Source: Nocardioides sp. YIM 152315
GTDB lineage: Bacteria; Actinomycetota; Actinomycetes; Propionibacteriales; Nocardioidaceae
Assembly (NCBI RefSeq): GCF_029210375.1
Contig: NZ_JARGER010000037.1
Coordinates: 1-64,000, forward strand
Length of the DNA stretch: 64,000 nt
Direction of reading: 5' to 3'
This document shows, piece after piece, positions 9,240-18,549 of this stretch. The notes under the pieces are model-generated. The model saw only the letters and a list, made by a program, of their open reading frames with translations. It ran no database searches and was not told the origin of the DNA. The position numbers and the translations under genes were made by a program. Numbering within the stretch: position 1 is the first letter of the stretch; each line of letters starts with the position of its first letter.

Positions 9240-11110
9240 CGGGGCGCCTCCACCTTCTCCTCGAGCACGAAGTCGTCGCCGAGGTAGGCGTCGATCACCG
9301 CCGGGTCGTGCTGGATCTCCTCGGGCGTGCCGTGGGCCATGTCCTTGCCGCGCGCCAGCACGTGGACCGGGTCGCACAGACCGAGGACGAACGGCATGTT
9401 GTGCTCGACCAGCAGGAACGTCTTGCCGTAGGAGTTGAGCTCGCGGATCATCTCCGCCATCCGCTCGATGAGCACCGGGTTGATGCCGCCGGCCGGCTCG
9501 TCGAGGAGGATCACCTTCGGATCGAGCATCAGGATCTGGGCGAGCTCGACCAGCTTCTGCTGGCCGTAGGACAGCGCGTGCGCCTTCTGGTCGCGGAAGG
9601 CGCGCATGCCGACGTACTCGAGCAGCTCGTCGGCGGCCCGGGCCTCGGCGCCGCTGACCGCGATCCTGCCGAGCTGGCCGACGGTGAACCGGCGCTGCAC
9701 GGCGACGACGTTCTCCAGCACGGTCATCTCGCGGAAGAGCCGGGTGATCTGGAAGGTGCGACCGAGGCCGCGGTGGGCGCGCTGCCACGACGGCATCCCG
9801 TCGATCCGCTTGCCGTCGAGCCAGATCTCGCCGCCGTCGGCGCGGATCGTGTCGTCGATCAGGTTGAAGATCGTGGTCTTGCCCGAGCCGTTCGGGCCGA
9901 TCAGGCCGGTGATGGAGCCCTCCGGCACCGCGAACGACGCGCCGTCGACCGCCCGGACGCCGCCAAAGTGCTTCCGCAGGTCCCGCACCTCGAGGATCGC
10001 GCGGTCCGGGATCTCGGCCCGGTCGACCAGCTCCACCCGGTCGGTGAGCGACGCCAGGCTGCCGCCGCTCCCGATCCTGGCGCCGACCAGGCCGGCCTTG
10101 CCCCGGGTGCGGGCCCACTCGATCGCGGACTCGATCGCCGGGAGGATGCCCTGCGGCAGGAAGATCACGACCGCCACGAGCAGGCCGCCGAAGAGGAAGA
10201 GCCGCGCGTTGCCGCCGCCCCAGTCGTTGTTGGCCGTCTCGTTGAGCCACTCGATGAGGAAGGCGCCGAGCACCGGGCCCCACAGGGTCGCCTTGCCGCC
10301 GATGAGCATGGACAGCACGAGCTGGACGCTGAGCAGGATGCTGAACATGCCGCGCGGGTCGATGAAGGTCAGGTAGTAGCCGTAGACCGCGCCCGCCATG
10401 CCCACGAACAGCGCACTCGCCATGAAGGCGATGATCTTCTGCGTCGGGAGGTTGATGCCGATCGTGGCGGCCTTGGTCTCGTCCTCGCGGATGGCGATCA
10501 GGCCCATGCCGAGCTTGGTCCGCCGGATCCACCAGGTCATCAGCAGCTGGAGCGCGAGCAGGCCGACGAGCACGTAGTAGAAGGGCCAGTTGGCGATGTC
10601 GCGGTCCCACGTCGGCAGCGGGAGGGTCAGGCCGGCGGTGCCGTTGGTGAGCGAGACCCAGTTGACCGCGATCACCTGCACGAGGAAGAGGAACGCGACC
10701 GTGATGATGACGAACGACGGGCCGCGCGACCGGAGCGACACGAAGCCCAGCACCAGGGCGACGAGGGCCGCGACCACGCCGGCGACCGGCACCCACAGCC
10801 AGACGTTGGTGTCGGGCAGCTTGGTCGCGAGCACGCCGATCGTGTAGCCGCCGAGGCCGATGAACGCGCCCTGGCCGAGCGAGATGTAGCCGGCGAAGCC
10901 GGAGATGATGCTGAGCCCGCTGGCGCCGATGGCGAAGACCAGCGAGAGGATGATCATGTTCTGGTAGTAGAGGTCGTCGCTGACCATCGGGTAGACGACG
11001 AGCAGCACGGCCGCGGCGAGCGCGAGCACGCGGCCCACCCAGATCGGCTTGATGCGGGACCACGGGCGCCTGGTGCCGGCCTCGGCGGCGCGGGGTGCGG
11101 TGGTGCTCAT
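9236..11110 (-). CDS. LivM permease-LivG ATPase fusion protein
   Basis: A single 624-residue chain joins a LivM-type permease to a LivG-type ATPase. Residues 1-350 hold about ten membrane segments with [19 protein letters not shown], the LivM signature. A linker of about 50 residues ([18 protein letters not shown] onward) leads to an ATPase with Walker [10 protein letters not shown] near 405, signature [12 protein letters not shown] near 518 and Walker B VILLDEP, then [13 protein letters not shown], which is LivG-typical. Start and stop both overlap neighbours by ATGA, so all three membrane-complex genes are coupled. Fusions of this kind occur in actinobacteria. Confidence 0.92.
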   Translation of the reverse strand: MSTTAPRAAEAGTRRPWSRIKPIWVGRVLALAAAVLLVVYPMVSDDLYYQNMIILSLVFAIGASGLSIISGFAGYISLGQGAFIGLGGYTIGVLATKLPDTNVWLWVPVAGVVAALVALVLGFVSLRSRGPSFVIITVAFLFLVQVIAVNWVSLTNGTAGLTLPLPTWDRDIANWPFYYVLVGLLALQLLMTWWIRRTKLGMGLIAIREDETKAATIGINLPTQKIIAFMASALFVGMAGAVYGYYLTFIDPRGMFSILLSVQLVLSMLIGGKATLWGPVLGAFLIEWLNETANNDWGGGNARLFLFGGLLVAVVIFLPQGILPAIESAIEWARTRGKAGLVGARIGSGGSLASLTDRVELVDRAEIPDRAILEVRDLRKHFGGVRAVDGASFAVPEGSITGLIGPNGSGKTTIFNLIDDTIRADGGEIWLDGKRIDGMPSWQRAHRGLGRTFQITRLFREMTVLENVVAVQRRFTVGQLGRIAVSGAEARAADELLEYVGMRAFRDQKAHALSYGQQKLVELAQILMLDPKVILLDEPAGGINPVLIERMAEMIRELNSYGKTFLLVEHNMPFVLGLCDPVHVLARGKDMAHGTPEEIQHDPAVIDAYLGDDFVLEEKVEAPR

Positions 11111-11991
11111 GCGGCGACGGCGTCCTCTCGGAGTCGGGTGCCGAGGAGTCCCTGCGGCCGGATCAGGAGCACCGCGAACACGATGGCGTAGGGGACGGCG
11201 GTGGCCCAGGCCGGCGACACGTACGCCGACGTCAGGGTCTCGGCCACGCCGAACATCAGGGCGCCGAGCACCGCGCCGTTGAGACTGCCCAGGCCGCCGA
11301 GCACGACGATCGCCAGCAGGCGGGCGATCCACTGGTAGTGCGAGCCGGGCACGAACGGGTAGAGCACGCCGGTGATCGCGCCGCCGGCGCCCGCCGCCGC
11401 GATGCCGATCCCGAAGACCAGCGCGGCGACCGAGGCGACCTTGATGCCGACCAGCTCGGCCGACGCCGGGTTGGTCGCGGCCGCCCGGATCGCGCGGCCG
11501 AGCCAGGTCTTCGTCAGCACCAGCCACAGCAGGACGAGTACGACGACGGCGATCAGGCCGCCGTACACCTGAGCCTTCGGCAGGAAGAGCCCGCCGAACG
11601 TGAACGACTCGTCGGCGTACGACGGCCGGATCGCGGTCGAGTTGTTGCCCCAGATCTCCCCCATCGCGCCCTCGAGCACCAGCGCCAGGCCGAAGGTCAG
11701 CAGGACCGTCGACGCCATCGGCGCCGTGCGGACCGGCGAGACCACCAGCTTGTAGGTGATCCAGCCGACGCCGAAGACGATCGGCGTGGTGAGGACGACA
11801 CCCAGGAGCGGGTCGAGACCGAAGGCATCCCAGAGCCAGTAGGTCACGAAGGCACCCAGGATCAGGAAGGCGCCGTGGGCGATGTTGATCACCCGCATGA
11901 CGCCGAAGATCAGGGTCAGCCCGCTCGCCGCGAGGGCGTACACGCCGCCCAGCAGCAGGCCGAGGAGGAGCGTCTGGAGCAGCTCGGTCAT
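11107..11991 (-). CDS. livH: Branched-chain amino acid-type ABC transporter permease (LivH-like)
   Basis: This is a membrane permease of 294 residues. It opens [20 protein letters not shown] and continues with [20 protein letters not shown], the LivH signature. It ends [17 protein letters not shown], again typical. The start ATG shares its A with the stop of the substrate-binding protein (TGATG). An earlier ATG at 12081 is in frame but lies inside the binding-protein gene and encodes unrelated Arg-rich residues, so it is rejected. Confidence 0.92.
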   Translation of the reverse strand: MTELLQTLLLGLLLGGVYALAASGLTLIFGVMRVINIAHGAFLILGAFVTYWLWDAFGLDPLLGVVLTTPIVFGVGWITYKLVVSPVRTAPMASTVLLTFGLALVLEGAMGEIWGNNSTAIRPSYADESFTFGGLFLPKAQVYGGLIAVVVLVLLWLVLTKTWLGRAIRAAATNPASAELVGIKVASVAALVFGIGIAAAGAGGAITGVLYPFVPGSHYQWIARLLAIVVLGGLGSLNGAVLGALMFGVAETLTSAYVSPAWATAVPYAIVFAVLLIRPQGLLGTRLREDAVAA

Positions 11992-13226
11992 CAGCCGGCG
12001 CCACCTGGGGTCCACCCCGGCTTGATCTCGGCCGTCGACGCGTCCTCGGGCAGCACGATCTCTGCCTTGCCGCCCTGCCACTGGCCGATGAGGAACTCGC
12101 CGGTGGGGGCACCGGTGTCCTCCCAGGACAGCGGGCCGAGGATGGTCTCGACCTCGTTCTCCCGCAGCCAGTCGGCCAGCGCCTCCTGGTCGTCGATGCT
12201 GCCGACGGCCTCGACGGCCGCCTGGAGCACCTGGCCGGCGGCGTACGCGTCCGCGGCGTCCTCGGGCGGGAGCCCGCCGAACTCGTCCTCGTAGGCCTGG
12301 ACGAACTCGGCGTTGCCCGGGGTGTCGGCGTCGGGCGAGTGGCTGACGGCGAAGAACACACCTTCAGTGTTGTCCGCACCAACGCCCTCTGAGTACTGAT
12401 CGCCGAACGAGGGCGCGTTGGTCTCGAAGAACATGTCCGGCGTGAAGTCGGCCTTGAGCATCGAGCGCGTCATGCCGATGCCGTCCTCGAACTGGGCCCC
12501 GTGGAACACCAGGTCGGGGTTCGCGTTCTTCATGGCGCTGACGATCGTGTCGAAGTTCTTGGTGTCGATCGCGTAGGTCTCTTCGTAGACCGTCTCGACG
12601 CCCGCTTCCTCGAGGGCGGCCTTGGCCCCCTCGACCACCGGCGACGCGAACGGGTCGTCGAGGGTCGGGTACGCCGCGGTCTTCGGGCGCTGGTCCTCCG
12701 GAAGGTTCGCCACCCAGTCCGCGAACACCAGGCCCTGACGGTCCGCCGTGGCCTGCTGGGCGAAGAACAGGTACTGGAAGCCTCGGCTGAACATCTCCGG
12801 CGACCCTCCGGCCGGCTCGACGTACAGCATCTGGTTCTTCTCGGCGACGGCGGACGCGGGCAGGTTGAGCAGCGAGGAGAAGGTCCCGAGGAGGAGATCC
12901 ACCTTGTCCTGACCGATCAGTGCGTTGTAGTCGGCGACGATCGTGTTCTGGTTCGACGCGTCGTCCTTGACGACCAGCTCGACGTCGCGGCCGAGCAGGC
13001 CGCCGCCGTCGTTGACCATGTCCTGCCAGATCTTGTAGCCCTGCTCGGCCGCCTGGCCGGGCTGCGAGAACTCGCCGGTGAGCGGGAGCGACGTGCCGAT
13101 GGAGATCGGGCTGTCGTCGTCGTCGCCGGAACCGGAGTCGTCACCACCGCAGGCGGCGAACCCGAAGGCCAGCGCACCCGTCAGGGCCAGGGCGGACAGG
13201 CCCCGGCGGCGTGATACGTGGGACAT
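11991..13226 (-). CDS. ABC transporter substrate-binding lipoprotein (LivK/type I fold)
   Basis: This is a periplasmic-side binding lipoprotein of 411 residues. The N-terminus has Arg residues, a hydrophobic stretch and the lipobox FAAC with Cys26. An Asp/Ser-rich tether follows, then ISIGTSLPLTGEFSQPG, the start of a type I periplasmic-binding domain. GAGGAGGAAG lies just upstream of the ATG, a strong ribosome site. It is first in the uptake operon. A perfect 14-bp palindrome is 29 bases upstream of the ATG and probably controls the operon. Confidence 0.93.
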   Translation of the reverse strand: MSHVSRRRGLSALALTGALAFGFAACGGDDSGSGDDDDSPISIGTSLPLTGEFSQPGQAAEQGYKIWQDMVNDGGGLLGRDVELVVKDDASNQNTIVADYNALIGQDKVDLLLGTFSSLLNLPASAVAEKNQMLYVEPAGGSPEMFSRGFQYLFFAQQATADRQGLVFADWVANLPEDQRPKTAAYPTLDDPFASPVVEGAKAALEEAGVETVYEETYAIDTKNFDTIVSAMKNANPDLVFHGAQFEDGIGMTRSMLKADFTPDMFFETNAPSFGDQYSEGVGADNTEGVFFAVSHSPDADTPGNAEFVQAYEDEFGGLPPEDAADAYAAGQVLQAAVEAVGSIDDQEALADWLRENEVETILGPLSWEDTGAPTGEFLIGQWQGGKAEIVLPEDASTAEIKPGWTPGGAG

Positions 13227-13255
13227 TCTTCCTCCTCGGTACTGCCATGGTTTGT

Positions 13256-13269
13256 CGCAATCGATTGCG
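13256..13269. promoter_or_regulatory. Putative LacI-family operator 1
   Basis: The sequence CGCAATCGATTGCG is a perfect 14-bp palindrome with the central CG typical of LacI-family sites. It lies 29 bases upstream of the binding-protein start in a 189-bp divergent intergenic region. Three related sites occur at 13381, 31317 and 31386. Confidence 0.6.
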
Positions 13270-13380
13270 GCTCTGGCAGTCTTGTGAACGGCGCCACAGT
13301 CTGTCAAGCGTCTACGCCGAAACGTCACCCGCGACCGGGGACGCGCGACCCCCGCCTCGGCCCTCGGATCGGCACCCTCT

Positions 13381-13394
13381 TGCAAACGATTGTG
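13381..13394. promoter_or_regulatory. Putative LacI-family operator 2
   Basis: TGCAAACGATTGTG matches the consensus TGCAAWCGAYTGCA at 12 of 14 positions. It ends 21 bases upstream of the oxidoreductase ATG, so a bound repressor would block that promoter independently of operator 1. Confidence 0.55.
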
Positions 13395-13415
13395 GCACCT
13401 GCCACGCTCGCCCGC

Positions 13416-14987
13416 ATGACCGAGGCAGACCTCCCACCGTCGCCGAGCCCTCCCGCGGTTGCCGACGTCGTGGTCATCGGCGCCGGACACAACTCGCTCG
13501 TCGCCGGGGCGTACCTCGCCCGGGCCGGGCTCGAGGTCGTCGTCGTCGAGGCGAACGCCACCCCCGGCGGCAACACCCGCACCCAGGAGCTGACCCTTCC
13601 GGGCTTCGCGCACGACTCGTGCAGCAGCGCCCACGTGCTCATCCAGAACAACCCGATGATCCGCGACGACGAGCTCGGCCTGGTCTCGGACTCCGGCCTG
13701 GAGTACCTCGCCACCGACCCGGCCGTCGTCCTTCCCCAGGAGGACGGCGACCTGCTCGTCATGCACCGCGACCTGGGAGCGACCGCGGCCGAGCTGGCGC
13801 GGTGGTCGCCGGACGATGCGCGCGCGTTCGAGCAGCTGATCGGCGAGTGGCGCGGCGGGCTCGCCGCGGCGCACGGCCGGTGGAGCTCCCACCTGCCCCA
13901 GCCCGACGACCCCGTGACCCGGCGCTACCTCGACCTGCGGCGCCGCAGCGCCTGGGACGTCGTGCACGAGAGGTTCTCGCATCCGGTCGTCCGCTCCTTC
14001 ATGCTCTGGCTGGCCCTCGCCACCATCCAGGACCCACGGCGTCCGGGCACCGGCTTCCTGCCGTCCTCGCTCGCCGCCGGGCGGCTCGACTTCGGCTGGA
14101 CGACCCCCGTCGGCGGCAGCCAGGCACTGCCGTCGGCCCTCATCCGCATCATCGAGAAGCACGGCGGTCACGTCGTCTGCGGCGCGCCGGTGACGGGCGT
14201 CGGCACCGACGGCGTCCATGCCACGAGCGTGCGCATCGCCGACGGCAGCTCGATCCGCGCCCGCCGCGCGGTCGTCGCCGGCGGGCACCTGACGAAGCTG
14301 CCCGGCCTGCTCGAGGGACGCGCGCCGACCGCCGACCTCGAGCAGGCGCGGGACGCGTGGCGGCCGGGTCTCAGCGTGCTCGCCGTCCACGCCGCACTGC
14401 GCGGCGACCTCGGCTTCGGCCCCGACGGGCTCACCAGCGCCGCCGCCGGCCTCGGCACGGCCGCCGGGACCGTGCGCCACCTCGACCGGTTCGCGGCCGG
14501 CGAGTGGGACGCCGACGACCCGTGGCTGCTCGTCGTCAACCAGACCGCGGTCGACCCGACGCGCCGCCCCGACGACGGCGGCGGCACCTTCAAGATCCTC
14601 ACGATCGCGCCGTACGAGCTCGCCGGCGGACGCTCGTGGGCCGAGGAGAAGGACGAGTACGGCGCGCGCATCGTCGAGCTCGTGCGCCGGCGCTGCACCG
14701 GTCTGGCGTCCGCCGACATCCTCTCCCTCCGGACGGAGTCGCCCGTCGACGTCGCGGCGCACAACCCGCAGAACGTCGGCGGCTCCTGCCACGGCGGCGA
14801 GTTCTCGCTCGACGGGGAGGTGCTCGCCGGGTGGCAGCGCTACGACACCGACGTGCCGGGCCTCTTCCTCACCGGCGCGTGCGTGCACCCCGGCGGGTCC
14901 GTGTCGGGGCGCCCGGGCCGCAACGCGGCCCGGGCCGTGCTGACCTCGCTCGGCCTCGACCCGCTGGACGTGATGGGCCCGACCTGA
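13416..14987 (+). CDS. FAD-dependent phytoene-desaturase-like oxidoreductase
   Basis: This soluble flavoprotein of 523 residues belongs to the CrtI/phytoene desaturase-like NAD(P)/FAD oxidoreductases. The dinucleotide motif VVVIGAGHNSLVAGAYLARAG is near residue 17 and the GG-doublet motif ATPGGNTR follows. The C-terminal FAD-binding signature GLFLTGACVHPGGSVSG closes the protein. There are no carotenoid genes nearby. It is divergent from the uptake operon with its own operator, so a catabolic oxidation or desaturation step is more likely than carotenoid synthesis. It ends 16 bases before the convergent E2 gene. The substrate is unknown. Confidence 0.85.
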   Translation: MTEADLPPSPSPPAVADVVVIGAGHNSLVAGAYLARAGLEVVVVEANATPGGNTRTQELTLPGFAHDSCSSAHVLIQNNPMIRDDELGLVSDSGLEYLATDPAVVLPQEDGDLLVMHRDLGATAAELARWSPDDARAFEQLIGEWRGGLAAAHGRWSSHLPQPDDPVTRRYLDLRRRSAWDVVHERFSHPVVRSFMLWLALATIQDPRRPGTGFLPSSLAAGRLDFGWTTPVGGSQALPSALIRIIEKHGGHVVCGAPVTGVGTDGVHATSVRIADGSSIRARRAVVAGGHLTKLPGLLEGRAPTADLEQARDAWRPGLSVLAVHAALRGDLGFGPDGLTSAAAGLGTAAGTVRHLDRFAAGEWDADDPWLLVVNQTAVDPTRRPDDGGGTFKILTIAPYELAGGRSWAEEKDEYGARIVELVRRRCTGLASADILSLRTESPVDVAAHNPQNVGGSCHGGEFSLDGEVLAGWQRYDTDVPGLFLTGACVHPGGSVSGRPGRNAARAVLTSLGLDPLDVMGPT

Positions 14988-15003
14988 GCCCCGGCCACCG
15001 CAG

Positions 15004-16224
15004 TCAGGCGAGGATCCGCACGGGGTGCTCGAGCAGGTCCTTCAGGACGGCCAGCCAGCGGGCCGCGACGACGCCGTCGACGGGCCGGTGGTCGACGGAG
15101 AGCGTGACGGTCATCAACCTGCCGGGCACGACCGCGCCGTCCTCGACGACGGGTTCGTCGCGCACCGCCCCGACGGCGAGGATCGCGGCGTGCGGCGGGT
15201 TGATGATCGCGGCGAACTCCTCGACGCCGTACATGCCGAGGTTGGTGACGCTGATGGTGCCGCCCTCGAGCTCGTCCTGCCGGAGCCTCCCGTCGCGGGC
15301 CCGCCCGGCCAGGTCGCGCACCCTCTCGGCCACGGTGCTCACCGGGAGTGCCGTGACGTCGCGAAGCACCGGCGTCACCAGGCCACGGTCGGTGGCGACC
15401 GCGACCGCGACGTCGACGGTGTCGAAGGTGCGAACGGCGTCGGGCATCCAGACGACGTTCATCTCCGGTACGGCGCGGTGCGCCGCCGCGACCGCCTTGA
15501 CGACGAGGTCGTTGAGGGAGACCTTCACCTCGCCCGCGTTGATCTCGGCGCGCAGCGCGACCAGGGCGTCGGCGCGCACGGTCGCGCGCGCGTAGAAGTG
15601 GGGCGCCGTCTGCTTGCTCTCCGTGAGACGCGACGCGATCGCCCGGCGCCGGCGGGTGTGCGGTACGGCGCCCTCCGCGGACGGTGGTTTCGAGACAGGC
15701 GCTAGCGCGCCTTCCTCAACCACCGAGGGCGGCGTACCAGCGCCTTCCTCGACCACCGGGGACGGCGTACCAGCGCCTTCCTCGACCACCGGGGAGGCCA
15801 GCGCCTTGTCGACGTCGCGGCGCAGGATGCGCCCACGCGGGCCGGTGCCGACGAGGTCCTCGATCGCGAGCCCGCCGTCCTTGGCGAGCTTGCGTGCCAG
15901 GGGGCTGGCGAAGACGCGGGTGGCCCCGTTGGTCGCGGGCGGCGCGGTCGTCGGGGCCTCGACCAGCGATGGGTCGTACTCCTCCCCCGCGGCGCCGAGG
16001 ACCGCGATGGGCGACCCGACCTCGACCCGGGTGCCGGCTGCGACCAGCACCTTGAGCACGACCCCGTCCGCGTCGGCCTCGACGTCGACCAGCGCCTTGT
16101 CGGTCTCGACGGTGGCGAGGGCGTCGCCGACGGTGACCTCGGCGCTCTCGGCGACGAGCCACTCGGCGAGGACCGCGTCGGTCGCGTTGGCGGCGACCTC
16201 GGGCATGCGCAGCACCGTGGGCAC
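15004..16224 (-). CDS. 2-oxoacid dehydrogenase E2 (dihydrolipoamide acyltransferase)
   Basis: This is the acyltransferase core of a 2-oxoacid dehydrogenase complex, 406 residues. One lipoyl domain has its target Lys in ETDKA (Lys43). A peripheral-subunit-binding domain near 104-145 contains ASPLARKLAKDGG and TGPRGRILRRDVDKAL. The C-terminal catalytic domain has DHRPVDG with His379. The linker at about 144-180 is unusual: three near-identical 11-residue units beginning VVEEGA, produced by an inserted intergenic repeat. GTG start, one base after the E1 stop. No E3 gene is nearby, so E3 must be shared from elsewhere. The substrate is unknown. Confidence 0.92.
   Translation of the reverse strand: MPTVLRMPEVAANATDAVLAEWLVAESAEVTVGDALATVETDKALVDVEADADGVVLKVLVAAGTRVEVGSPIAVLGAAGEEYDPSLVEAPTTAPPATNGATRVFASPLARKLAKDGGLAIEDLVGTGPRGRILRRDVDKALASPVVEEGAGTPSPVVEEGAGTPPSVVEEGALAPVSKPPSAEGAVPHTRRRRAIASRLTESKQTAPHFYARATVRADALVALRAEINAGEVKVSLNDLVVKAVAAAHRAVPEMNVVWMPDAVRTFDTVDVAVAVATDRGLVTPVLRDVTALPVSTVAERVRDLAGRARDGRLRQDELEGGTISVTNLGMYGVEEFAAIINPPHAAILAVGAVRDEPVVEDGAVVPGRLMTVTLSVDHRPVDGVVAARWLAVLKDLLEHPVRILA
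15683..15795. repeat. Dispersed repeat copy 2, in frame within the E2 gene
   Basis: The unit at 15683-15725 matches the repeat at 21-63 nearly base for base (GGTGGTTTCGAGACAGGCGC at its start). Two further units of 33 bp, each containing GGCGTACCAGCGCCTTCC, follow in tandem to 15795. The 33-bp period preserves the reading frame and encodes the 11-residue VVEEGA repeats of the E2 linker. Confidence 0.8.
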
Positions 16225-16225
16225 G

Positions 16226-18406
16226 TCAGTACCTCGCGATCTCGACGAGCTCGGCGATGACCTCGTCCTTCTGGGCGATGGCGGCGCGCTCGAGCACCTT
16301 GCTGATGCTCGGCGACGCCTCGGCGCCGGTGACCCGCCGCACCGGCGCGTCGAGCAGGTCGAAGAAGCGGCGGTGGATCTCGTCGGCGAGCCACCCGCCG
16401 TACGACGTGCCGACCGCGCCCTGCTCGGCGATGAGCACCTGGTTGGTCTTCGTCAGCGACTGCTCGATGAGCTCCCAGTCGATGCTCGCGCGGTCGAGCC
16501 AGCGCAGGTCGATCACCTCGGCGTCGACCTGGCCGAACTCCTCGACCGCCTCGAGGACGAAGGGGACCATCCCGAGGTAGGTCAGCACCGTGACGTCGCT
16601 GCCGGGGCGGCGCACGACCGCCCGGCCGACGGGCAGCACGTAGTCGAGGTCGTCGACCGGCCCGGGGCCCGTCGAGCCGTAGAGGTCGACGTGCTCGAGC
16701 ACGACGACCGGGTCCTGGCAGGTGAGGGCGGCGTTCATCAGCCCGACGTAGTCGTAGGGCGTCGACGGCGCGACGATGCGCCAGCCCGGGTTGGTCGCGA
16801 AGACGCCGGCCGGGTCCATCGAGTGCTGCGACCCGTAGCCGGTGCCCATCGCCACCTTGCTACGCAGCACCAGCGGGACGCCGGAGCCGCCGCCGTACAT
16901 GTGCCGGGCCTTGCCGATCTGGTTGAACAGCTGGTCGGCGGCGACCCACATGAAGTCGGCGTACATGAACTCCACGACGGGCGTGTGGCGGCCGTCGAGG
17001 GCGATGCCGCCGGCGAGGCCGGCGAAGGCGTTCTCGCTGATCGGGGTGCCGAGGATCCGACCGGGGAAGCGGTCCGGCAGACCGCGCGTGGCGCCGTTCG
17101 TCCCGCCGTTGAGACGATGCACGTCCTCGCCCATCACGACGACGCCGTCGTCGGTCTCCATCCGGCGGCGCATGACCGCGGCGACGGACTCGATGAACTT
17201 CGTGTCCTGCACGGGCACGGCGAAGCCGGCCGGGTCGACCACCCGCGCGCCCTCGAACTCGGCGAGGTCGCCGCGCACGCCGACGTCCACCCAGTCCGGG
17301 TCGGGCCACTCCGTGGCCCGGATCTGCCGCTGGCCCGGCTTGCCGCCCGGCACCGGCTCGACCAGCCGGCTGCCGATCTCCTCCATGACGGCCCTGGCGG
17401 TGGCGACGGCCTCGGCGGTCTCGTCGGCGGTCATGATGCCGCGCCGCTCGAGGTGGGCGGCGGTCTGCCGGAGCGGGTCCCGGTCCCGCCAGGCGCGCTC
17501 CTCCTCCTTGTCGCGGTAGCCGAACGCGCTGCCGGCGAAGGCGCCGTTCTGGTGGAAGAAGCGGTAGGTGTCGGCCTCGACGACGGTCGGGCCGCGCCCG
17601 CGGCGCATGTGCTCGACGGCCTCGGTCATGGCGAGGTGGACGGCGAGCGGGTCCATGCCGTCGACCTTCCAGCTCGCGATGTTGAAGCCGAGCCCGCGGG
17701 CCGACAGCCGCGGCTCGGCGGTCGACTCGTGGACCGACGTCGAGACGGCGTACTGGTTGTTCTCGATGAAGAAGCAGACCGGGAGCTGCCAGGCGGCGGC
17801 GAGGTTCATGGTCTCGAGCGTGGAGCCGATGTTGACGGCGCCGTCGCCGAAGTAGGTCACCGCGACCGCGTCGGTGCCGGCCTGCCGGTGGGACCACGCG
17901 AATCCGGCCGCCTGGGGCACGCCGCCGCCGACGATGGCGTTGGTGCCCATCGCGCCGGCGGCCTTCCACTGCAGGTGCATCGAGCCGCCCCGGCCGTGGC
18001 TCCAGCCACGGTCGAGACCGCAGATCTCGGCGAGCGTGCGCAGCAGCACCTCCCGCACCTGCTCCGACGGCGCCTCCAGCGGGTCGAGGCCCTTGGGCTC
18101 GACGTGGTGCAGCGCCTTGGCCAGGAACTGGTGGTGACCGCGGTGGGAGCCGTTGACGGAGTCCTCGCTCGTGAGGGCGAGCACGGAGCCGACCGCGCCG
18201 CCCTCCTGGCCGATGCTCGAGTGCGCCGGGCCGTGGATCAGGCCGCCGCTGGCCAGGTCGAGCACCTGCTGCTCGAAGCTCCGGATCCACACCAACTGCG
18301 CGTAGATGCTGCGCAGCAGGTGCGGCTCGGCGGCGTCCCAGTCGGCCTCGGTCGCGACGACCTCGACCCACGGCGAGGCGGGCACGAGGGGGTGGTGCTC
18401 GGGCAT
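16226..18406 (-). CDS. 2-oxoacid dehydrogenase E1, fused alpha and beta subunits
   Basis: This is a thiamine-diphosphate-dependent decarboxylase component of 726 residues in which alpha (about 1-370) and beta (about 390-726) halves are one chain. The ThDP motif begins GDGAVNIGSTLETMN at 187 and ends ENN at 215-217. The beta half has VMGEDV and PVVEFMYADFM. GAAGGAGGG lies 4 bases before ATG 18406, fixing the start over an in-frame upstream ATG at 18448. It forms an operon with E2. Substrate candidates are pyruvate, branched-chain or another 2-oxoacid. Position between two catabolic operons favours a pathway-specific 2-oxoacid. Confidence 0.9.
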   Translation of the reverse strand: MPEHHPLVPASPWVEVVATEADWDAAEPHLLRSIYAQLVWIRSFEQQVLDLASGGLIHGPAHSSIGQEGGAVGSVLALTSEDSVNGSHRGHHQFLAKALHHVEPKGLDPLEAPSEQVREVLLRTLAEICGLDRGWSHGRGGSMHLQWKAAGAMGTNAIVGGGVPQAAGFAWSHRQAGTDAVAVTYFGDGAVNIGSTLETMNLAAAWQLPVCFFIENNQYAVSTSVHESTAEPRLSARGLGFNIASWKVDGMDPLAVHLAMTEAVEHMRRGRGPTVVEADTYRFFHQNGAFAGSAFGYRDKEEERAWRDRDPLRQTAAHLERRGIMTADETAEAVATARAVMEEIGSRLVEPVPGGKPGQRQIRATEWPDPDWVDVGVRGDLAEFEGARVVDPAGFAVPVQDTKFIESVAAVMRRRMETDDGVVVMGEDVHRLNGGTNGATRGLPDRFPGRILGTPISENAFAGLAGGIALDGRHTPVVEFMYADFMWVAADQLFNQIGKARHMYGGGSGVPLVLRSKVAMGTGYGSQHSMDPAGVFATNPGWRIVAPSTPYDYVGLMNAALTCQDPVVVLEHVDLYGSTGPGPVDDLDYVLPVGRAVVRRPGSDVTVLTYLGMVPFVLEAVEEFGQVDAEVIDLRWLDRASIDWELIEQSLTKTNQVLIAEQGAVGTSYGGWLADEIHRRFFDLLDAPVRRVTGAEASPSISKVLERAAIAQKDEVIAELVEIARY

Positions 18407-18451
18407 GAGCCCTCCTTCGGCTGTCTTCTCTCGACCGCACGATGCCACAAG

Positions 18452-18463
18452 ATTGGATCCAAA
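18452..18463. promoter_or_regulatory. Putative GntR-family operator A
   Basis: ATTGGATCCAAA contains the perfect palindrome TTGGATCCAA and differs at one end base from ATTGGATCCAAT, which I recall as the operator of the GntR-family vanillate repressor VanR. It lies 45 bases upstream of the E1 start, between divergent operons, one of which encodes a GntR protein. Confidence 0.5.
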
Positions 18464-18526
18464 TTCCAGATCCAGATGTGCTGGACGTCCTACACCTCCG
18501 GGTGCTTTGCTGATCTCGGAGGACGA

Positions 18527-18538
18527 ATCGGATCCGAA
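18527..18538. promoter_or_regulatory. Putative GntR-family operator B
   Basis: ATCGGATCCGAA keeps the GGATCC centre with a compensated symmetric change (TCGGATCCGA is perfectly palindromic). It ends 11 bases before the VOC start and abuts its ribosome site, so binding would block that operon. It is about 75 bp from operator A. Confidence 0.45.
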
Positions 18539-18549
18539 AGGGATGCTCG

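Noticed and set aside
13416..14987. Carotenoid phytoene desaturase
   Set aside because: There are no crtB, crtE or other carotenoid genes nearby, and its operator and context tie it to the uptake operon.
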